Assembly (NCBI RefSeq): GCF_902362185.1
Contig: NC_044495.1
Span: 11,676,711-11,740,710, forward strand
DNA length: 64,000 nucleotides
Source of the DNA: Chanos chanos
Lineage: Eukaryota; Chordata; Actinopteri; Gonorynchiformes; Chanidae
Direction: 5' to 3'
Made by a program: the position numbers and the translations under genes. The notes beneath the pieces were generated by a model. That model ran no database searches and was not told where the DNA came from. It worked only from the letters and a program-made list of their open reading frames with translations. Shown piece by piece: positions 13,428-26,242 of this stretch; the stretch's first letter is position 1, and every line of letters begins with the position of its first letter.

Positions 13428-14215
13428 CTAAGACTTATGATAATAACAGGTGCTGCAATGGCAGTCTGTGTGATTCACAAGTGGCACGTTATCAACAATT
13501 ATCTGTAAAAAGAAACAGAAAGAGAGCCCATAAGTCACTGTTTTAAGGGTTTAAATGAAATCCACTGTTGCCATTTGGCAGTAAAGTATTTTACGCAATA
13601 TTAAATTAAAAATTAAAAATGTATCTAAAATGTCAGACTTTGTTCATGCTCTTCAAGTGTAAACTTGGTCTGCAAGGATTACAAAAAAGTGTTGTTACCT
13701 ACATAAAGTACTGATGTTCACGTTTTCAGTTAACATAGAATGATCGTACCCTTTTGACTTCTTTGGCAACACAGCATGTGGCCTCCGAGGTAATGTTCTT
13801 TGGGACCAACATGGTTTTCTTGGATCTCAGAGGAGTGGGGTATGCCCTGGAAAAGCAACAGCCCATGCACTGATAGACAGGGGCGCCGGGCGTCGAAAAG
13901 ATGTGGTTCTCCTTGAGTTTGCACTCTTCACAACCATCTGTTGATGTAAGAGGCAGCATTATCACTATAGTTGTAATTTAGATATTTTCTGCTTGCCATT
14001 CTTTATTTTCCTAAGGTCTCTCAAACCATATGACCAGATGTAGCCATTTAATAGTAGTGCAACAGTAATGTACCATAAGAATCCATAATATTCAAGATCA
14101 GAAAACAACCCACAGCTAGTCATGTCGATGTTGGTGTAAAAATCTCCAATCTGAATGAGCACAAAAAGCAGTAGAACGGATGTCCCAGTAAATTTCACTG
14201 TGCAAGTCATCATAA
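13428..14215 (-). CDS. cga: Glycoprotein hormone alpha subunit
   Basis: Secreted common alpha subunit that pairs with FSH-beta, LH-beta or TSH-beta in the pituitary. Exons on the minus strand are 14215-14114 (start ATG at 14213 or 14210), 13937-13750 and 13502-13428 with stop TAG. Junctions keep frame and give 120 residues, typical for fish. The first exon encodes a hydrophobic signal peptide ([15 protein letters not shown]). The second has the cystine-knot blocks [22 protein letters not shown] and [12 protein letters not shown]. The third has [15 protein letters not shown]. Both conserved N-glycosylation sites (NIT, NHT) are present. An acceptor AG just 5' of the first ATG (14217-14216) indicates a further noncoding first exon upstream, as in other cga genes. 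I could not place that exon or the promoter. Confidence 0.97.
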
Positions 14216-16120
14216 CTGTAACAAGAAAAACAAACCTTTTTTAAAGCACAGCCTTTACAGTACTTTAGATCATCTATTCCTCAGATCCAGTTCTGTAATT
14301 TTCCTACTGTGAAACTACCCAACGGCAACACAAACTGCACCCTACCTGAATGTAAGATTTTCCTCCTTCCACTTCAGAAACGTGAAGACTCTGGAGTTTG
14401 CAAAATGCAGAATGATGATTTATACCAAAATCCCTCTCCCTTTATGCTTCTTCTGAAACCTGTCCATCCAATTACTGTTCAGTGTGACTCACTAACCACA
14501 TGGGGACCTGATAATCCATTAAGTAAATGAAAAGAAAGGCTGCATATGGACACCAATGTCAGTGTGCATTATTTTGACATTTCATTAATCCCCCATCACA
14601 GACTTTGTTTTTACAAGGTATAAAGTACACCGATCATGGGGAGAGTACATATAATCTCAGAAGACGCAGACATGTAACCAGATAACCAATGTATCCACTG
14701 ATGATCAAAGAGCTGCAGGTCTAAGGTTGTGTAAGCCCTTGACCATATGAAGTTAATTTAGTTGTAAATATCATTAGTGGTCATGTAGTTTGAAAGTTAT
14801 GGGACAAAACTTTCAATGTTATTAGACAAAAAGGTGATTGTGACCATGTGGTGATGAGAAAAATGCATAGTTTCATGTCAGAATTAGTGTAATTGTCTGA
14901 CATTTACTTACGTTTTTTAACTGTAACCACCCTGATACTGAGGGTTAAGCCGTGCATTTGAGAAATAATCTCCAATGTAACCATTTGACAAAAAAATCAC
15001 ACAGACTGATGAGGTTATTTGAAAACGGAAAAAAAGGATATTGCCCCCGCAAAACTGAAAATTCAGCATTTAGTGCAGCATCTTTATCCATTCCTGCTAC
15101 TCATTCTTAAGTAAACATAGTCAGGTTTTGCTGAATATCAATGTGCATCTTTCTGCCATTACCATTAATGCTGAGACACAGGGCGTCATTGAAATACAGT
15201 CAAATGCTGCCTTCATTCATGGGGTAAAGAAACTCTGTGCTGACTACCTATGGATTATTATGAATCTATAACAGATTGTTACATCAAGAAAAACAAATAA
15301 GTATAAAAATGAAGAACATCTGGAAATGCTTTGGCACAGTAAAATGACTTTTGAGAATCTTATGATGAAATACATATCATATTTACCTGCCATCTTATCT
15401 CTCTATCTCTCCATTTGCTGGTATTCAACATTGTGTGTCCTTGGTCAAATTGGAGACTAGTCCTTGGCATAAGGCCATGGTAACCCTACACCTGCTGTGC
15501 CAGATGGAAGAGGGAGAGCACAGCCTTTGGGCTTTAGAGACAGACTGTCTTCATTTCCATTTAGTTCTTTAACCTCATCAGTACAGTTGATTTTTTTACA
15601 CTGCGCCAAATAAAACCCAAATAAAACAAATTTGCCATTCTTTGCTGTCCTGTCTTTCCTTTCTGATAATGTAATGTAGCTTTCTTTTGAATCACTAAGA
15701 AGTCCTGCTGGTTATGCAACTTATATTTTTCATGGTTGGAAAAAATCGGAATTGGTCACTATTATGATTTATAATATTTATCATTTATAATGTTGTATAA
15801 GAAAAACCTGTGCTGTATGCCATCCTTGATAAGAAGCACATTTGATCCGTTACCACGATAACTACAAATTTGCCCATTGCTTTTCTAGTGTAAAATTCCC
15901 TGGAGGCACACAGTTTTGATTTCAGAGTTATTTGATATTCCATGAACAGCTACACTGCCATAATTACTCAGGAAAAGTGTGCTGTTTTTGAGTGCTCTCA
16001 TGACTACTTTTAGTTTGGTGTGTGTGGATTATATTAACACTAAAACTGTTTACATAAACCATAACAAACACATTTCGAGTTCATTTAACACTGTCAAATA
16101 TGTTGTACATGCAAGCAGTT
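14216..16120. other. cga upstream region and spacer
   Basis: It should contain the noncoding first exon and promoter of cga, which are transcribed leftwards. I cannot place either with confidence. There is no ORF with recognisable features and no clear repeat. Confidence 0.5.
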
Positions 16121-17110
16121 CTATATATAACCTCTCCATTTGAGAAGCCTTTTTAAGGCATGTTTGAAACCCTTGTAAAAACTGGTGTAAAGCAGAGGAC
16201 TGATCAGGGAGTTTATGTGCACAAGCCAGGTAAGGAAGTTTGATACCAATTTCTGAGAGGTGCAGCATACATAGCCAAGCCAGCAGGTCCTGAGCAAAAA
16301 AAGGCAGCCAGAAGAGGACAAAAGCTCCCAGGATGAGCACAGGAGATTGGGCAGCCTTCCTGTCCCTACTGACGCCCACCTGGGGCCTCTCTTGGTCAAG
16401 CTCACCCTCTATGGGTAAAGCACCATAGCTGGTGATAATGAGTTTGCTGAGGCTCAGGGTATGATCTGTGCTTGGGGACACAAACGTAATGTCCAATCTA
16501 AATGCTGGTTAAGGAATTCTGGTCGCTGATGCTCCTGTCAGAGAGACTTGTGAGATCCTGAGTCTGGTATAAGGTCTTGGCAGCTCTGAAAATCTGTCAT
16601 AAAGGAAATGAATGAGAATCATGGGGATCTGGAAGGCCCGGAGAGCTGGAGTAGATAGATCATGCTTGATTCTGCACTGAGTGGTGCAGTTGTTGCACCT
16701 CCAGGACAGTCGGGGCACTGTGAATTAGAATAAGAAAGAGCAGTGGTTACCATGGCAACAGCCAGACAGGGGTCCTCTTGCAAGTGCATTCAAGGGCAAG
16801 TGATGGAACAATGCACGTGTAGAGCGATGGTGCACAGGTGAAGAGTGGAGCAAGAGCAGTAGGTCATGTCAATACTAAACCAAACACCACAGACTACATT
16901 TCCCAGCATCCACTTCTTTGTGGTGATGTACAAGACACTGAGGGGCATCACCAATATGGCTACCAGTAAGGGGAGGGACAGCAAAGGAGTATATTAGGTA
17001 GTTTGCTAGGAGATGAAGTTTCTTTGTGATCCTGGTTGTGATTCTGACAGTGCTATTTCAGAAGGAGATGAGCAGAGTTAAGCTGGTGAGAAAGAGGACC
17101 AACAAAGCTC
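16121..17110 (-). pseudogene. htr1e: Decayed 5-HT1E serotonin receptor
   Basis: Remnant of an intronless class A GPCR read across shifting frames on the minus strand. Recognisable blocks in order are TKKLHLLANYLIYS (loop 1/TM2), LLVAILVMPLSVLYI (TM2), GVWFSIDMTYCSCSTLHLC (TM3), a degraded loop 2/TM4 with stops, CRIKHD then IPMILIHFLYDR (extracellular loop 2/TM5), RKAAQSPVLILGAFVLFWLP (TM6) and TWLVHINSLISPLLYTSFY (TM7). The final stop near 16,121 is at about the natural position. Damage includes a stop in TM1, a frameshift inside TM2, loss of the DRY motif (LHVHC instead of LDRYW), a frameshift after TM3, stops in TM4, missing sequence around TM5, and a frameshift between TM6 and TM7. Similarity is strongest to HTR1E as I recall it, and its place between cga and syncrip matches human HTR1E. 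A close 5-HT1 relative is the alternative. It cannot encode a working receptor. Confidence 0.88.
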
Positions 17111-17369
17111 CTTCTGGCTCAAAAAAATAAATGTGTCCTGCACCTAGGGACTCCTGAGAGTTTCTCAGTGGTTTCATGACATTACCTTTTAGGGGAATCA
17201 TCTTTTAGGTTGGATGGCTGGGTGTATACTTCTATGTTACCCTTTAACCTGAAGTTCTGTATGGAGACAATAACATGTCAAAAAACATGAAATGAATATT
17301 GAAACATTGAAAAATGCGGGAAAAAAGTGGGAAAGGTCATCAAAGTTGGGTGAATACCAAATTTTAAAA

Positions 17370-17435
17370 GTGTGTGTGTGTGTGTGTATGTGTGTGCAAC
17401 TGATAAAGCATAAGGTGCATACAGAGGACAGAGAG
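17370..17435 (+). repeat. GT tract plus shared 30-bp block, copy 1
   Basis: A (GT)n run is followed by AAGCATAAGGTGCATACAG and then AGGACAGAGAG. Nearly the same arrangement occurs at 42,800-42,871 in snx14, suggesting a small dispersed repeat that carries its own GT tract. Confidence 0.5.
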
Positions 17436-18941
17436 CTGTGTGTTTTTAAAATCACACATTTATTAAGGTGTATAAAGACCAACTACGTTACTTTCTGATA
17501 CTTGGATAATTACTTTGATTTGATATTTTATTCATTTGGTGGCAGCCTGTGTCACTGAAAGAATGAGTGTTTAGAGTGTGTGTGTGTGTTGGAGGGTAGT
17601 GGATGGGATGGAATACTGAAATAAAGAGTGCGGTATGTGTCAAAACACTGAAGCTGACATGCAGGGACTTAGTATAGTTGATGTGTTTAGGTAGCCAGTT
17701 TTGCAAAAGACCAACGCGACTGGCATGCTTTTGTCAAACTAACACACGGTCAAACTACTCCACTTTTGAGAGCTGTTACCTTATCTTTCAAAAATATAAT
17801 CACATCAAATGCAGTCTTATTACAGAAATGAGGCAATTATCATGTCAAGATTTTTTTCTGACATTTATTTAGTAAAGTAACTATACTTAAATGTTTTTCT
17901 CATAGAGTTCGATTGGCTCGTCCAGCACTTTGACATTCGTCAATGTTTTTGACCTTAAACCGACAGTTTTCATTGCCCCACACAGACTTCTACTCCCCCT
18001 ACCCCACTCCCGTTTTTTTTTTCGACTAATCGCCGCACAGTTGTTGATAAGAGCAGGACAACCCTACCTTTTTAATACACGTGTCCTTTATGTCCTGATT
18101 TTTCATTTCTACGTACATCTGACATCCTTTAAATGGATGAAATGGTTGTGGTAACTCAGTCCTTGAAAAAAGAAATGTCAACATTTGCAGCGCTGTTTGT
18201 GTGCTCCCTCTAACCAAAACAAAACAAAACAAAAAAAAGAAATCGTAAAAGTCGCTTGATAGACAGATTACGTCTCTATCAATGCGAGTGCGGAGTGACT
18301 CTAGCCTACTCACAGCCCACCCCTCCTCCAAACCAAACCCTCGCGCTGCCTCGACCAAGAAATTAAAGGGCGAAAATAAGTAAAAGCATCCGTGTCATCC
18401 CTCCAGGATAGAAAATCTCGGATTTACCCTCTCTGTCATGTGTGTGTATGCGTGTGTGTATGTTATTACAAAACTTGGATTCTTCTTGATTTAAAGCCTA
18501 GCCTATTGTTTGCAGCTGTCTGTAAATTCAGCAGTCTGCGAAAAAGACGTGCAATCTGCTGCTGACCTAGTGCCTATGATCTGAGAATTTACATAATCTT
18601 CTTCAGTCGCTTTTTCAAGTTTATTTATTTATTATCAGTTGTATTTTTGACATATCAGATATGCTATTTGTGATTTTTCTCGCTTCTGGGATTCCATAAC
18701 TATCACAATGTCACTGTAATTATAATGAATACGGTTCCGGTTTTAGTCTTTCAGAGCATCTGTTAAAGCATCCTTAAAATACAGCTCATGAATTTTACCT
18801 TGTGTCAGCACAAATACGTGTGGGGAAAGTGGATAATGCTCTTACAGGCCAAGGCTACCCTTTAGCTGGGTACTTCTCTTGAATTGCCTCGGTAAGCTTT
18901 CAGTGTATAAATGAATAAATTAATATGTTGATGTCTAATGA

Positions 18942-18971
18942 TCTCTCTCTCCCTCTCTCTCTCTCTCTCTC
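18942..18971. repeat. (CT)n microsatellite
   Basis: About 30 bases of CT with one interruption. Confidence 0.85.
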
Positions 18972-19310
18972 AGAACTAATGATAGAGGAAGGGAAAACAT
19001 ATCATGACCCAGCAGGTCATGAAAATCAATCGATCTTATGACTAATGGCTATGATAATGATTATGATCTCCTTAAATTTGACTTTAGAATTTATACCTAT
19101 TAAACATGCTCTCCATCATTTCCAAGTGCTCTGTCAATTACATTTAAGGATGCTATGAGTTTATGGGTCATTTATAAACTCATATTACACATGAGGACTG
19201 TGAATAGATCATAATTATGCCTGAGTAAAATCAAATGCTTTTAAAGGACGCCAACACTGTGGGATTGGCAAACTAGACTGCCTGTGAACAGTTAATCAAA
19301 TACCAATATA

Positions 19311-19348
19311 CATATATACACACACACACACACATACACATGTATGTA

Positions 19349-19436
<88 letters not shown>
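19311..19436. repeat. (CA)n/(TG)n/(TA)n compound microsatellite
   Basis: A CA tract passes into TATG/TG repeats and then about 76 bases of uninterrupted TA. The 79-codon ORF across it is an artefact of the repeat. Confidence 0.97.
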
Positions 19437-19437
<1 letters not shown>

Positions 19438-20149
19438 CCTTGTTTTGTGCAGCTTTGCATGTTTTACACATCTATTTTTGGCGCAATGGTTTTAAACTTG
19501 GAAAAGGCCATCTTTGTGCTGTATTAGCTGTGTTAACTTATCTCAGGAAACTCCACACATTTGCCCTTTTTCCTTTGCTCTGACTCTATGCCCACTGAAA
19601 TACATAATACAAGTCCATACTGCAAAATCTACCTCACTTTTATATTGAACTGAAGACTAAATTCAATGGCAGTATTATCATTTGTGTGCACATGGCTTCT
19701 GGGAACTCTTCTTGGTTGAGTATATCAGTATAAGGTAACATGAACAACCTCTCTAAAGTGATATCACCGCCAAGAGATCGAAAAAGTCATGGACTCTAAA
19801 CATAATCTATTAAACAATCTCAATCGCTCATGACTGCACAGTTAATGCAAAGCCTTCATATGAAGACACATTATTAGTCCAGGTGTGAAGGTCAACTGCA
19901 CTTTTTTTTTTTAAGTGTTTCATTTTCCAATTCAGTGAGTCATACAGAAATGTAAGTGTAAAAAGTGATTATTGATTAAATGCCCAAGGAATTATGCCCT
20001 GCTCTCTGAATGTTTAAACAAAAAAAGCCAAAGCTATGTCTGTGAACTGGTATGCCCCTCATCCATAGCCCAGTCATCAAATATAATAGTGATTACTCTA
20101 GGTTTAATCCTTATTTGAGAAAATTACCCATATTCTCCTTTTGATTGTT

Positions 20150-20295
20150 TATTAATGTATTTACTTTTTTTTTTTTTAATTTCCCTCAGTAGTGTTTTTA
20201 CTGTATTTTGTGTTGTATTTAATTGGGACTAGTGAATTTGCTTTTTGTTAGTACTGTAAGGTATAATGACAATAAATGAACTCAAACTTGAAGAT
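20150..20295 (+). mobile_element. Possible LINE (L2-like) 3' tail
   Basis: The end reads TATAATGACAATAAATGAAC after an AT-rich stretch, resembling the AATGACAATAAA tails of fish L2-type LINEs. Only the tail is visible, with no coding part. Confidence 0.3.
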
Positions 20296-20550
20296 TTAAC
20301 ATTAGTGCAGAAATCTGACTTGAAATCCTCAACAAGGCAACCTGAAAGTGTAAATCGAATAATAACAGTTTGATGCCTTTATAAAAACAGTCATTCCATT
20401 TGTCCACCGGCAGTTCAGGTTAACTATTGGGTCAACTGTTACTGAGGAGGTGAATTTCAGTAGCTGTGTGAAATGGTGCTGAATGTTGGAAAATGTGAGG
20501 AGCTTGTACATTTGTGCTAAAAATAGGTGAGGATTTGTGTACACACATAA

Positions 20551-20569
20551 ACACACACACACACACACA
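20551..20569. repeat. (CA)n microsatellite
   Basis: Short CA run of about 19 bases. Confidence 0.8.
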
Positions 20570-22231
20570 TCACAGCCCTGTCCTGCCCTCTCCTGTCTTC
20601 CACCAAGATAAACACACATTTAGAGCAGAAGCATATAAACACACTCAACACATACACACATTAATGAGCATGTCAAATTTTACCTGAACTTGTCCTCAGT
20701 AAATAGGGCACATCGATACCACAAGTCACCATATCATCTTAAATGTTTCCAAAAGTGTTTGAAACTCTAATGGAGGAAACAGCATCTCTCCATGAAATTT
20801 CAAATTTTGGTGTTTTGTTGATAGTAGTGGAAAATTCTGTCCCCTCCCGAATCTCCCAGAGGGGTTTAATTTAGCTGCAAACTGGCAGCTGAAATAGCCA
20901 TGGCTCGTGGTTTTATATTGCTTTTATGATCTCCAAATCGCTCATTTACTACTCATGCCTTATGAAGAGGAGTACAGTTGTTCAGGTGAAGACCTCTCTT
21001 ATCAGCACAGAAATACCTCACTGTAGGATCAAGTTGATCACTCAGAATGACTTTGCATTAATTTTATTATTTTCATCTTGTCCTTTACATGCCGGAACTG
21101 ATGAAAACCTTGAAAGGAGAATGCATCACATCACCTACCAGAGCTTCCCTTCACAGGAGGAAACAAGCATGGTCCAATTTGTAAGGCTTTTTAGTGTGCA
21201 GCAGGCATGCACTTAGGTAATTAAGAATAGGGTGTAGGATGACTTATTTGAGTATGTTTTTTTTTTCATTGCCCTGTAGACCATGTTCTGTGTTTTGTAC
21301 AACTTACATTTTTAAATGTAATTAGGGGTTTGCACACTCTAACCTCACCACAGTATCCCTGTGAAGTCCTCAGACTGTTCTTGATGTAATTGCCTATTCT
21401 TGCCCTAGACTGATATTCATTGTCTACCAATTCAGAGTTACTTGTCTGTTTGATTTAGTCTCAAACCAACGCATGAAAACCTTTTTTGAGGAGTATGTGC
21501 TTTTCAACCACATTAAAACATTTGGAATTCTTAGTTGTAACTTTCGCCTCTTTTGCATGGCCAAAAAGAAGCTCAGAATATTTTTTTTTATCATATTTGG
21601 TCCCACTTAAGAAATCCTCTGAATTTGCAGCTCATGAATTATACATGAAGTCAGAAGCTGTATGCAAACCCAATGGCTTTAACTTTTATGGACTTGGATG
21701 AATTTTCGCTCATCCTGCAATGCTACTCTACCACTGCAGATGATTCAAGTTTTGAAGAAACTGGCAATCATTGCAGTGTGAACTTTGCCAGGACTTTTGA
21801 GGCTGGAGCAGCAAGAGCTTGGAAAGATAGAATCTGAGGGCAAGCAAGAGCAGAGAAAAAGAAGAGAAGCAGTTTGGTCTGGACTGTCAGGCCTTCTTCC
21901 TGAAGAAGCTGGTAATAAAAGGCACACCACTTTGAGAGGAGAGATGTGAGGAAATGCACAAGTGAAAGGATGTATGCAAACCTCAGAGAGAAGGTATGAG
22001 TGAGAGAGTGGGGAGACCGGGTTTACCTAGTTGAGGATGAGTGCTGTGACTTCCCAGCATGTAGGCTGCTCTCTGCTCTGTGCATCAGTGGAAACAACTA
22101 TAGGCAGAAGTAAACCAAGCTGCAATTAAACACTGTTTTTATACACACAAATGTATAAAACAAAGTGACACACAAGTCACAAACTAATTGGTTTCTGTGC
22201 TACAAGGTGTACAAAGCAGAACCATCACAAG

Positions 22232-22269
<38 letters not shown>

Positions 22270-22290
22270 GAAAAAAAAGAAAGAAAAAGA
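22232..22290. repeat. A-rich (AAAAG)n tract
   Basis: A poly-A run of 17 is followed by AAAAG repeats. It may be the expanded tail of a retroposon, but no body is recognisable beside it. Confidence 0.8.
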
Positions 22291-22639
22291 ATTAATATTA
22301 GCAAATAATCAACATTAACATCTATTGCATACAAAGTGTCTCATACCAGTGGCATCGTTAAGTCCAGTCATTAATCCTCTAGCCCCAAATATTTTTGCAC
22401 TGAAAAAGGAGGTGTTTATAGCAATACAACAAACAGACTGTGTAACAGAGTGGAATTTGACTTGCAGCATCCAAAGGGGGGGCTGTAATCAAGCACTGCA
22501 CAGTGCACACAGAGTTGGAAGACGCGCGTACCCAAATGAAAAGCTTCGGTTTTCTTAGCCCCAGACTTAGTCCCTGATCTTTTCAACAGCTGGCATCACC
22601 CCTGCCTAATACCATTGAAGGCTCTGCTTATTTTTAAAT

Positions 22640-22757
22640 ACTGACACCCATCTCTTGGTCACACTGTTTTGTTTGTTGTGGGCATATAAAGCCCTTTGAG
22701 ACTTTAAACAGTGATATTGGGCTCTAAATAACTTGAAACTTGAAAACTTGAAACACA
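22640..22757 (+). mobile_element. Possible retroposon 3' tail
   Basis: ATAAAGCCCTTTGAGACTTT, then GATATTGGGCTCTAAATAA, then a short ACTTGAA tandem. This is the typical tail layout of a widespread fish retroposon group. No coding region remains. Confidence 0.35.
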
Positions 22758-24832
22758 GCCTTCTCCAAATATGAACATCTTGATCTGAGGTAAATATCAC
22801 TTTAGGGCATTTAGAAACTCAGATTTGTTTGTGAGATGGAGGATTATGAGCAAACCATCAATGGTCATATATACTCTTGCTTCTGCAACAGTGACGGACG
22901 TGGGTAGTGATTCAGGGAGTGATATTCATGATATGCAATAAATCCATATTTAAGTATATTCATGCATGTTTTATGAACATTACTACACCCCAGTTCCCAA
23001 GAGGATTAATTAGGAGGAAGCTGCCCCAAGTAGTCAAAGACACTATTCCTCTGTTTTTTTTTCATCTCTCATTAACATTAAAGACATTAATAATTTCAGT
23101 GGTCATGGCTTTAACTTAAAAACCTGAAATCAAGAATTGGATACTTGAACTGTTGCCTATGATGAGATATTTTCAGCTGCTCCAGTAGTTCAATCAAACT
23201 GGACATTAATCTGATTAATTATAACACTGATTAATTATAACACTGATGGGTTATTGCTAGTTTTCAAATGCATGTAGATATGATGCTCCATAAGCTTCAC
23301 AGCTATCAATTAGAAGAATCAAGCAGCTCACATGACTGCCACAGACCCTATAACTGCATCAACCAATAGTCGGTTTACTTTGTCAATGCTTTCTGCTCAG
23401 TTCCAGATCTCCTCTGTCTCTCTGTACTGTGCTGAGTAAGGGGCTACTTACGTGACAAAAGTGCTGTGTGTGTGTCACCATAAATGACTTATTCTGTATG
23501 TTATGGTAATGTGGGAGGTGGGAATGCGAGAGTTTGACAGGCTTCAGCTTGGCTAACATGAGGTTCATTTGCTCCTGACACACAGCTAGACGTCACACTA
23601 TGATAGAGGCCCTCTCAGGGAAATACCAGCTATTACTGTAATATAAAAGACAGCAGGACAACATAATGGCGCTTAAGGGACATTGATGTAACACAGAAGT
23701 GTTTTTATAGAGTCACTTTGACAGAGATAAGAGTGAGGCAAAATTTCAAAATAACTTACTCCACAGTATTCAATTTTGAAGATATATATTTTGATGTAGA
23801 AAATATTGCAAGGAGAACAATTATTTTCCGATTTAAATATTGAGTGACACTTTTGACCTGTACTGATTTACAAAATGCATGTGTAGCAGGGGTGAACTGG
23901 TCAAAGACATTGCGTCAATATGTATGCTGGCAAATGGCATACTGGCCTTTAAATGACTTTATTGGGACCCTGATTTCTAATCCCACAAATAATTGTGTAA
24001 GTCTGGCATGGGGCACATTTGTTCCCTCCTCAGTGCATGTTAGGTTGACTTGCTTTGCTCATGACTGTTCATTTTTAAGCAAATAACTTCCATAATCCTA
24101 AAAAAAGCTCCTGAAACATCATTAAGGTGAATGTAAAACAAAGTTGATTACATAGATAATATTTGCAAATCACATGATATAAAGAGGTATGATGAAATAT
24201 AGGCAGTAAGCCTCCAAGAGCTATCACTGTAGTTAAATGTAAGTCTACTTGATTCCAAAATATCTTGCATTTTAAGATGTGTGTGTTCTTTGTTCTTTAA
24301 AATATTACATGATGGTGAGAAATATAAGATAAGAACTGTGTTATCATTTCATTTGAATCTCCTGTACTCTCTTTTAGGTTTTGCCTACTCTTAGCTCTCA
24401 TTAAAAATCTAGCTTTCTTTTTAGTATTTTAGGTTACATTGAAGATTATGTCACTGGTATTTCAAAAGTGCACTAGAAAACAATAATGCCCTTCGAGAAG
24501 TGACAAGACTCTGTATCAAACAAATGAATATAAACACTGACATCTAGAGGAACAAATAAACCTCAGATATGTTCACTTAACTGGAGGCTTTAAAGGAAGA
24601 CAGACAGCATTACAACATAGCTTATGCATATTGGCATCAAAGCTTCCAAGTCAATGGCAGCCCAGTATTCCCCACTGTTCCTCTGTCTGCTGGGATTTTA
24701 CACCCTGATTTTAACACACCTGGCTTAAGTATTATCCTACTGGTAGGTTGATCTTTACCTGTTGATACGGTGTTGCAAGAATATTGATTTGACTCATAAT
24801 TTTATGAAACAAGAGTTACCGACCCTTATAAT

Positions 24833-24865
<33 letters not shown>

Positions 24866-24886
24866 ACGAAAGAAAGAAAGAAAGAA
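24833..24886. repeat. (GAAA)n microsatellite
   Basis: About 13 units of the tetranucleotide with one C interruption. Confidence 0.95.
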
Positions 24887-25989
24887 CTATTAAGCAATAT
24901 GCTTTCCCTCTCTGACTGACCAAATAAAATACTCACACACACACACACAGACACAACGTCACCACATTACCTATGGCACATTCCAACTGCACCAAAGTAA
25001 CTGGGGAGAAAAAAAATACACACACATTGGAGACACCCTGTGGTAGAAAGTGTAAGGTCAGCATGTGAAATACACAAAAGGAGGGGGAGAATAGAGCGCC
25101 TGCATTCTGAAGCGTTGGGTTGACAGTTTATCTACCCAGGGATAAGATATGGGGTCAATCTAGTAGCAGATGTAGCAACACCTACAAACTTCATGGGTCA
25201 CTTCCACCTAATTCTAACCTAAACCTAACCTGCAGTTAAACATGGCTTAGTAATACCTACAAATGTGGTAACGCCCAGGTAATTGGGTTACACCCCTGCT
25301 CCTAGTCTGCAGAGACCTCTACTTGACAAAAGGACTTCCTACAGCATTACCAGTGAGCGAGCCTGACTTTTACTAATTTTAGGTGAAATAAAAGTGAGTT
25401 GTAGTTCCTAAGACTGCCACTGCTGTTTAGCTAACAGTGAAGGTTTTGTCCTTGCAGGTCATGTCTGCTCAAACTGATTGAACAAGAAAACTATTTCCAT
25501 AATAAGTGCCACAACATACTTAGCATAATAATAACAATAATAAATTCACCAATATAAGCATTTTAGTTATACTCAAGTAGAGCTTTCTAATGATAGAACC
25601 TCAATTCCCCAACACAGTGAATATTCCGAAGAGATTTTAATTGGGGGATTTTCTTCAGAAAACTGCAGAACGAACACATCCAAACTTAAATCCATGGTAA
25701 CATACAGTAAATCACACCATCTTTTAGCTGTTGGAATACTATGAAAATGTTGTTCCATGTGTTCTATCATCCTTGCCATTAGTAGATTTCTTGGCGGCCC
25801 TGTTCAGGGACACATGGATAATATTACAGCATTGTTAAATCGACTACTAATATAACCATCATGTGCTTCTTATAGTCATAGAAGAACAAGATAATTAAAC
25901 GATGATGCTGTATATGTACTTTACACATGACCATATGCATTTGATAAGTGACACAGATCAAATAAATGCGATACATTAATGTCGACCAA

Positions 25990-26242
25990 TTATTATTCCT
26001 CTGTGCCTTAACTTGCAGTTTGTGTGTAGCTCAGAGCATAAATGGCAACCCCGTGGATGGGTGTGTGGGAAACCCCGTTTATTTGAAAAAACTCGCGGCG
26101 TGAAACAGAGCCGCCATTTTACATCCTCCTAAGTAAAAGAGTGGAGCCGGACCAGCGGCGGGGATTTGGACACTTCTTCCCATTTAAACACGTTTCCTCT
26201 CGAAGTGACCCATATAGAACAGCTCAAGTGGTATTTCGACAG
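25990..26242 (+). promoter_or_regulatory. syncrip promoter and noncoding first exon
   Basis: A GC-richer patch contains AGCCGCCATTTTAC (26,110-26,123), which is a YY1-like element in reverse orientation. The following exon-like stretch ends at a good donor, TTTCGACAG|GTACGAG, at 26,242. The next acceptor in frame with the gene is at 27,912, just before the start codon, so 26.1-26.24 kb is probably the 5' UTR exon. The start of transcription is inferred, not seen. Confidence 0.5.

Larger units (their letters stand above)
17111..25989. other. Gene-poor spacer before syncrip
   Basis: About 8.9 kb with no supportable gene. It contains microsatellites and two weak retroposon tails, listed separately. 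A slightly GC-richer patch at about 18,260-18,430 could be an old upstream exon or promoter of the dead htr1e, but nothing proves it. All ORFs here are short and lack domains. Confidence 0.6.

Noticed and set aside
14848-14900. GTGATGA...CTGA as a snoRNA
   Set aside because: No closing stem and no host intron; likely chance.
12260-19436. CT, CA and TA runs as possible CRISPR-like arrays
   Set aside because: Simple microsatellites without spacers; the window is eukaryotic.
19344-19583. 79-codon ORF rich in Tyr-Ile
   Set aside because: Translation of the TA microsatellite.
24990-25020. AACTGGGGAGAAAA block as a third SINE tail
   Set aside because: Only about 15 bases resemble the SINE tail and no body precedes it.
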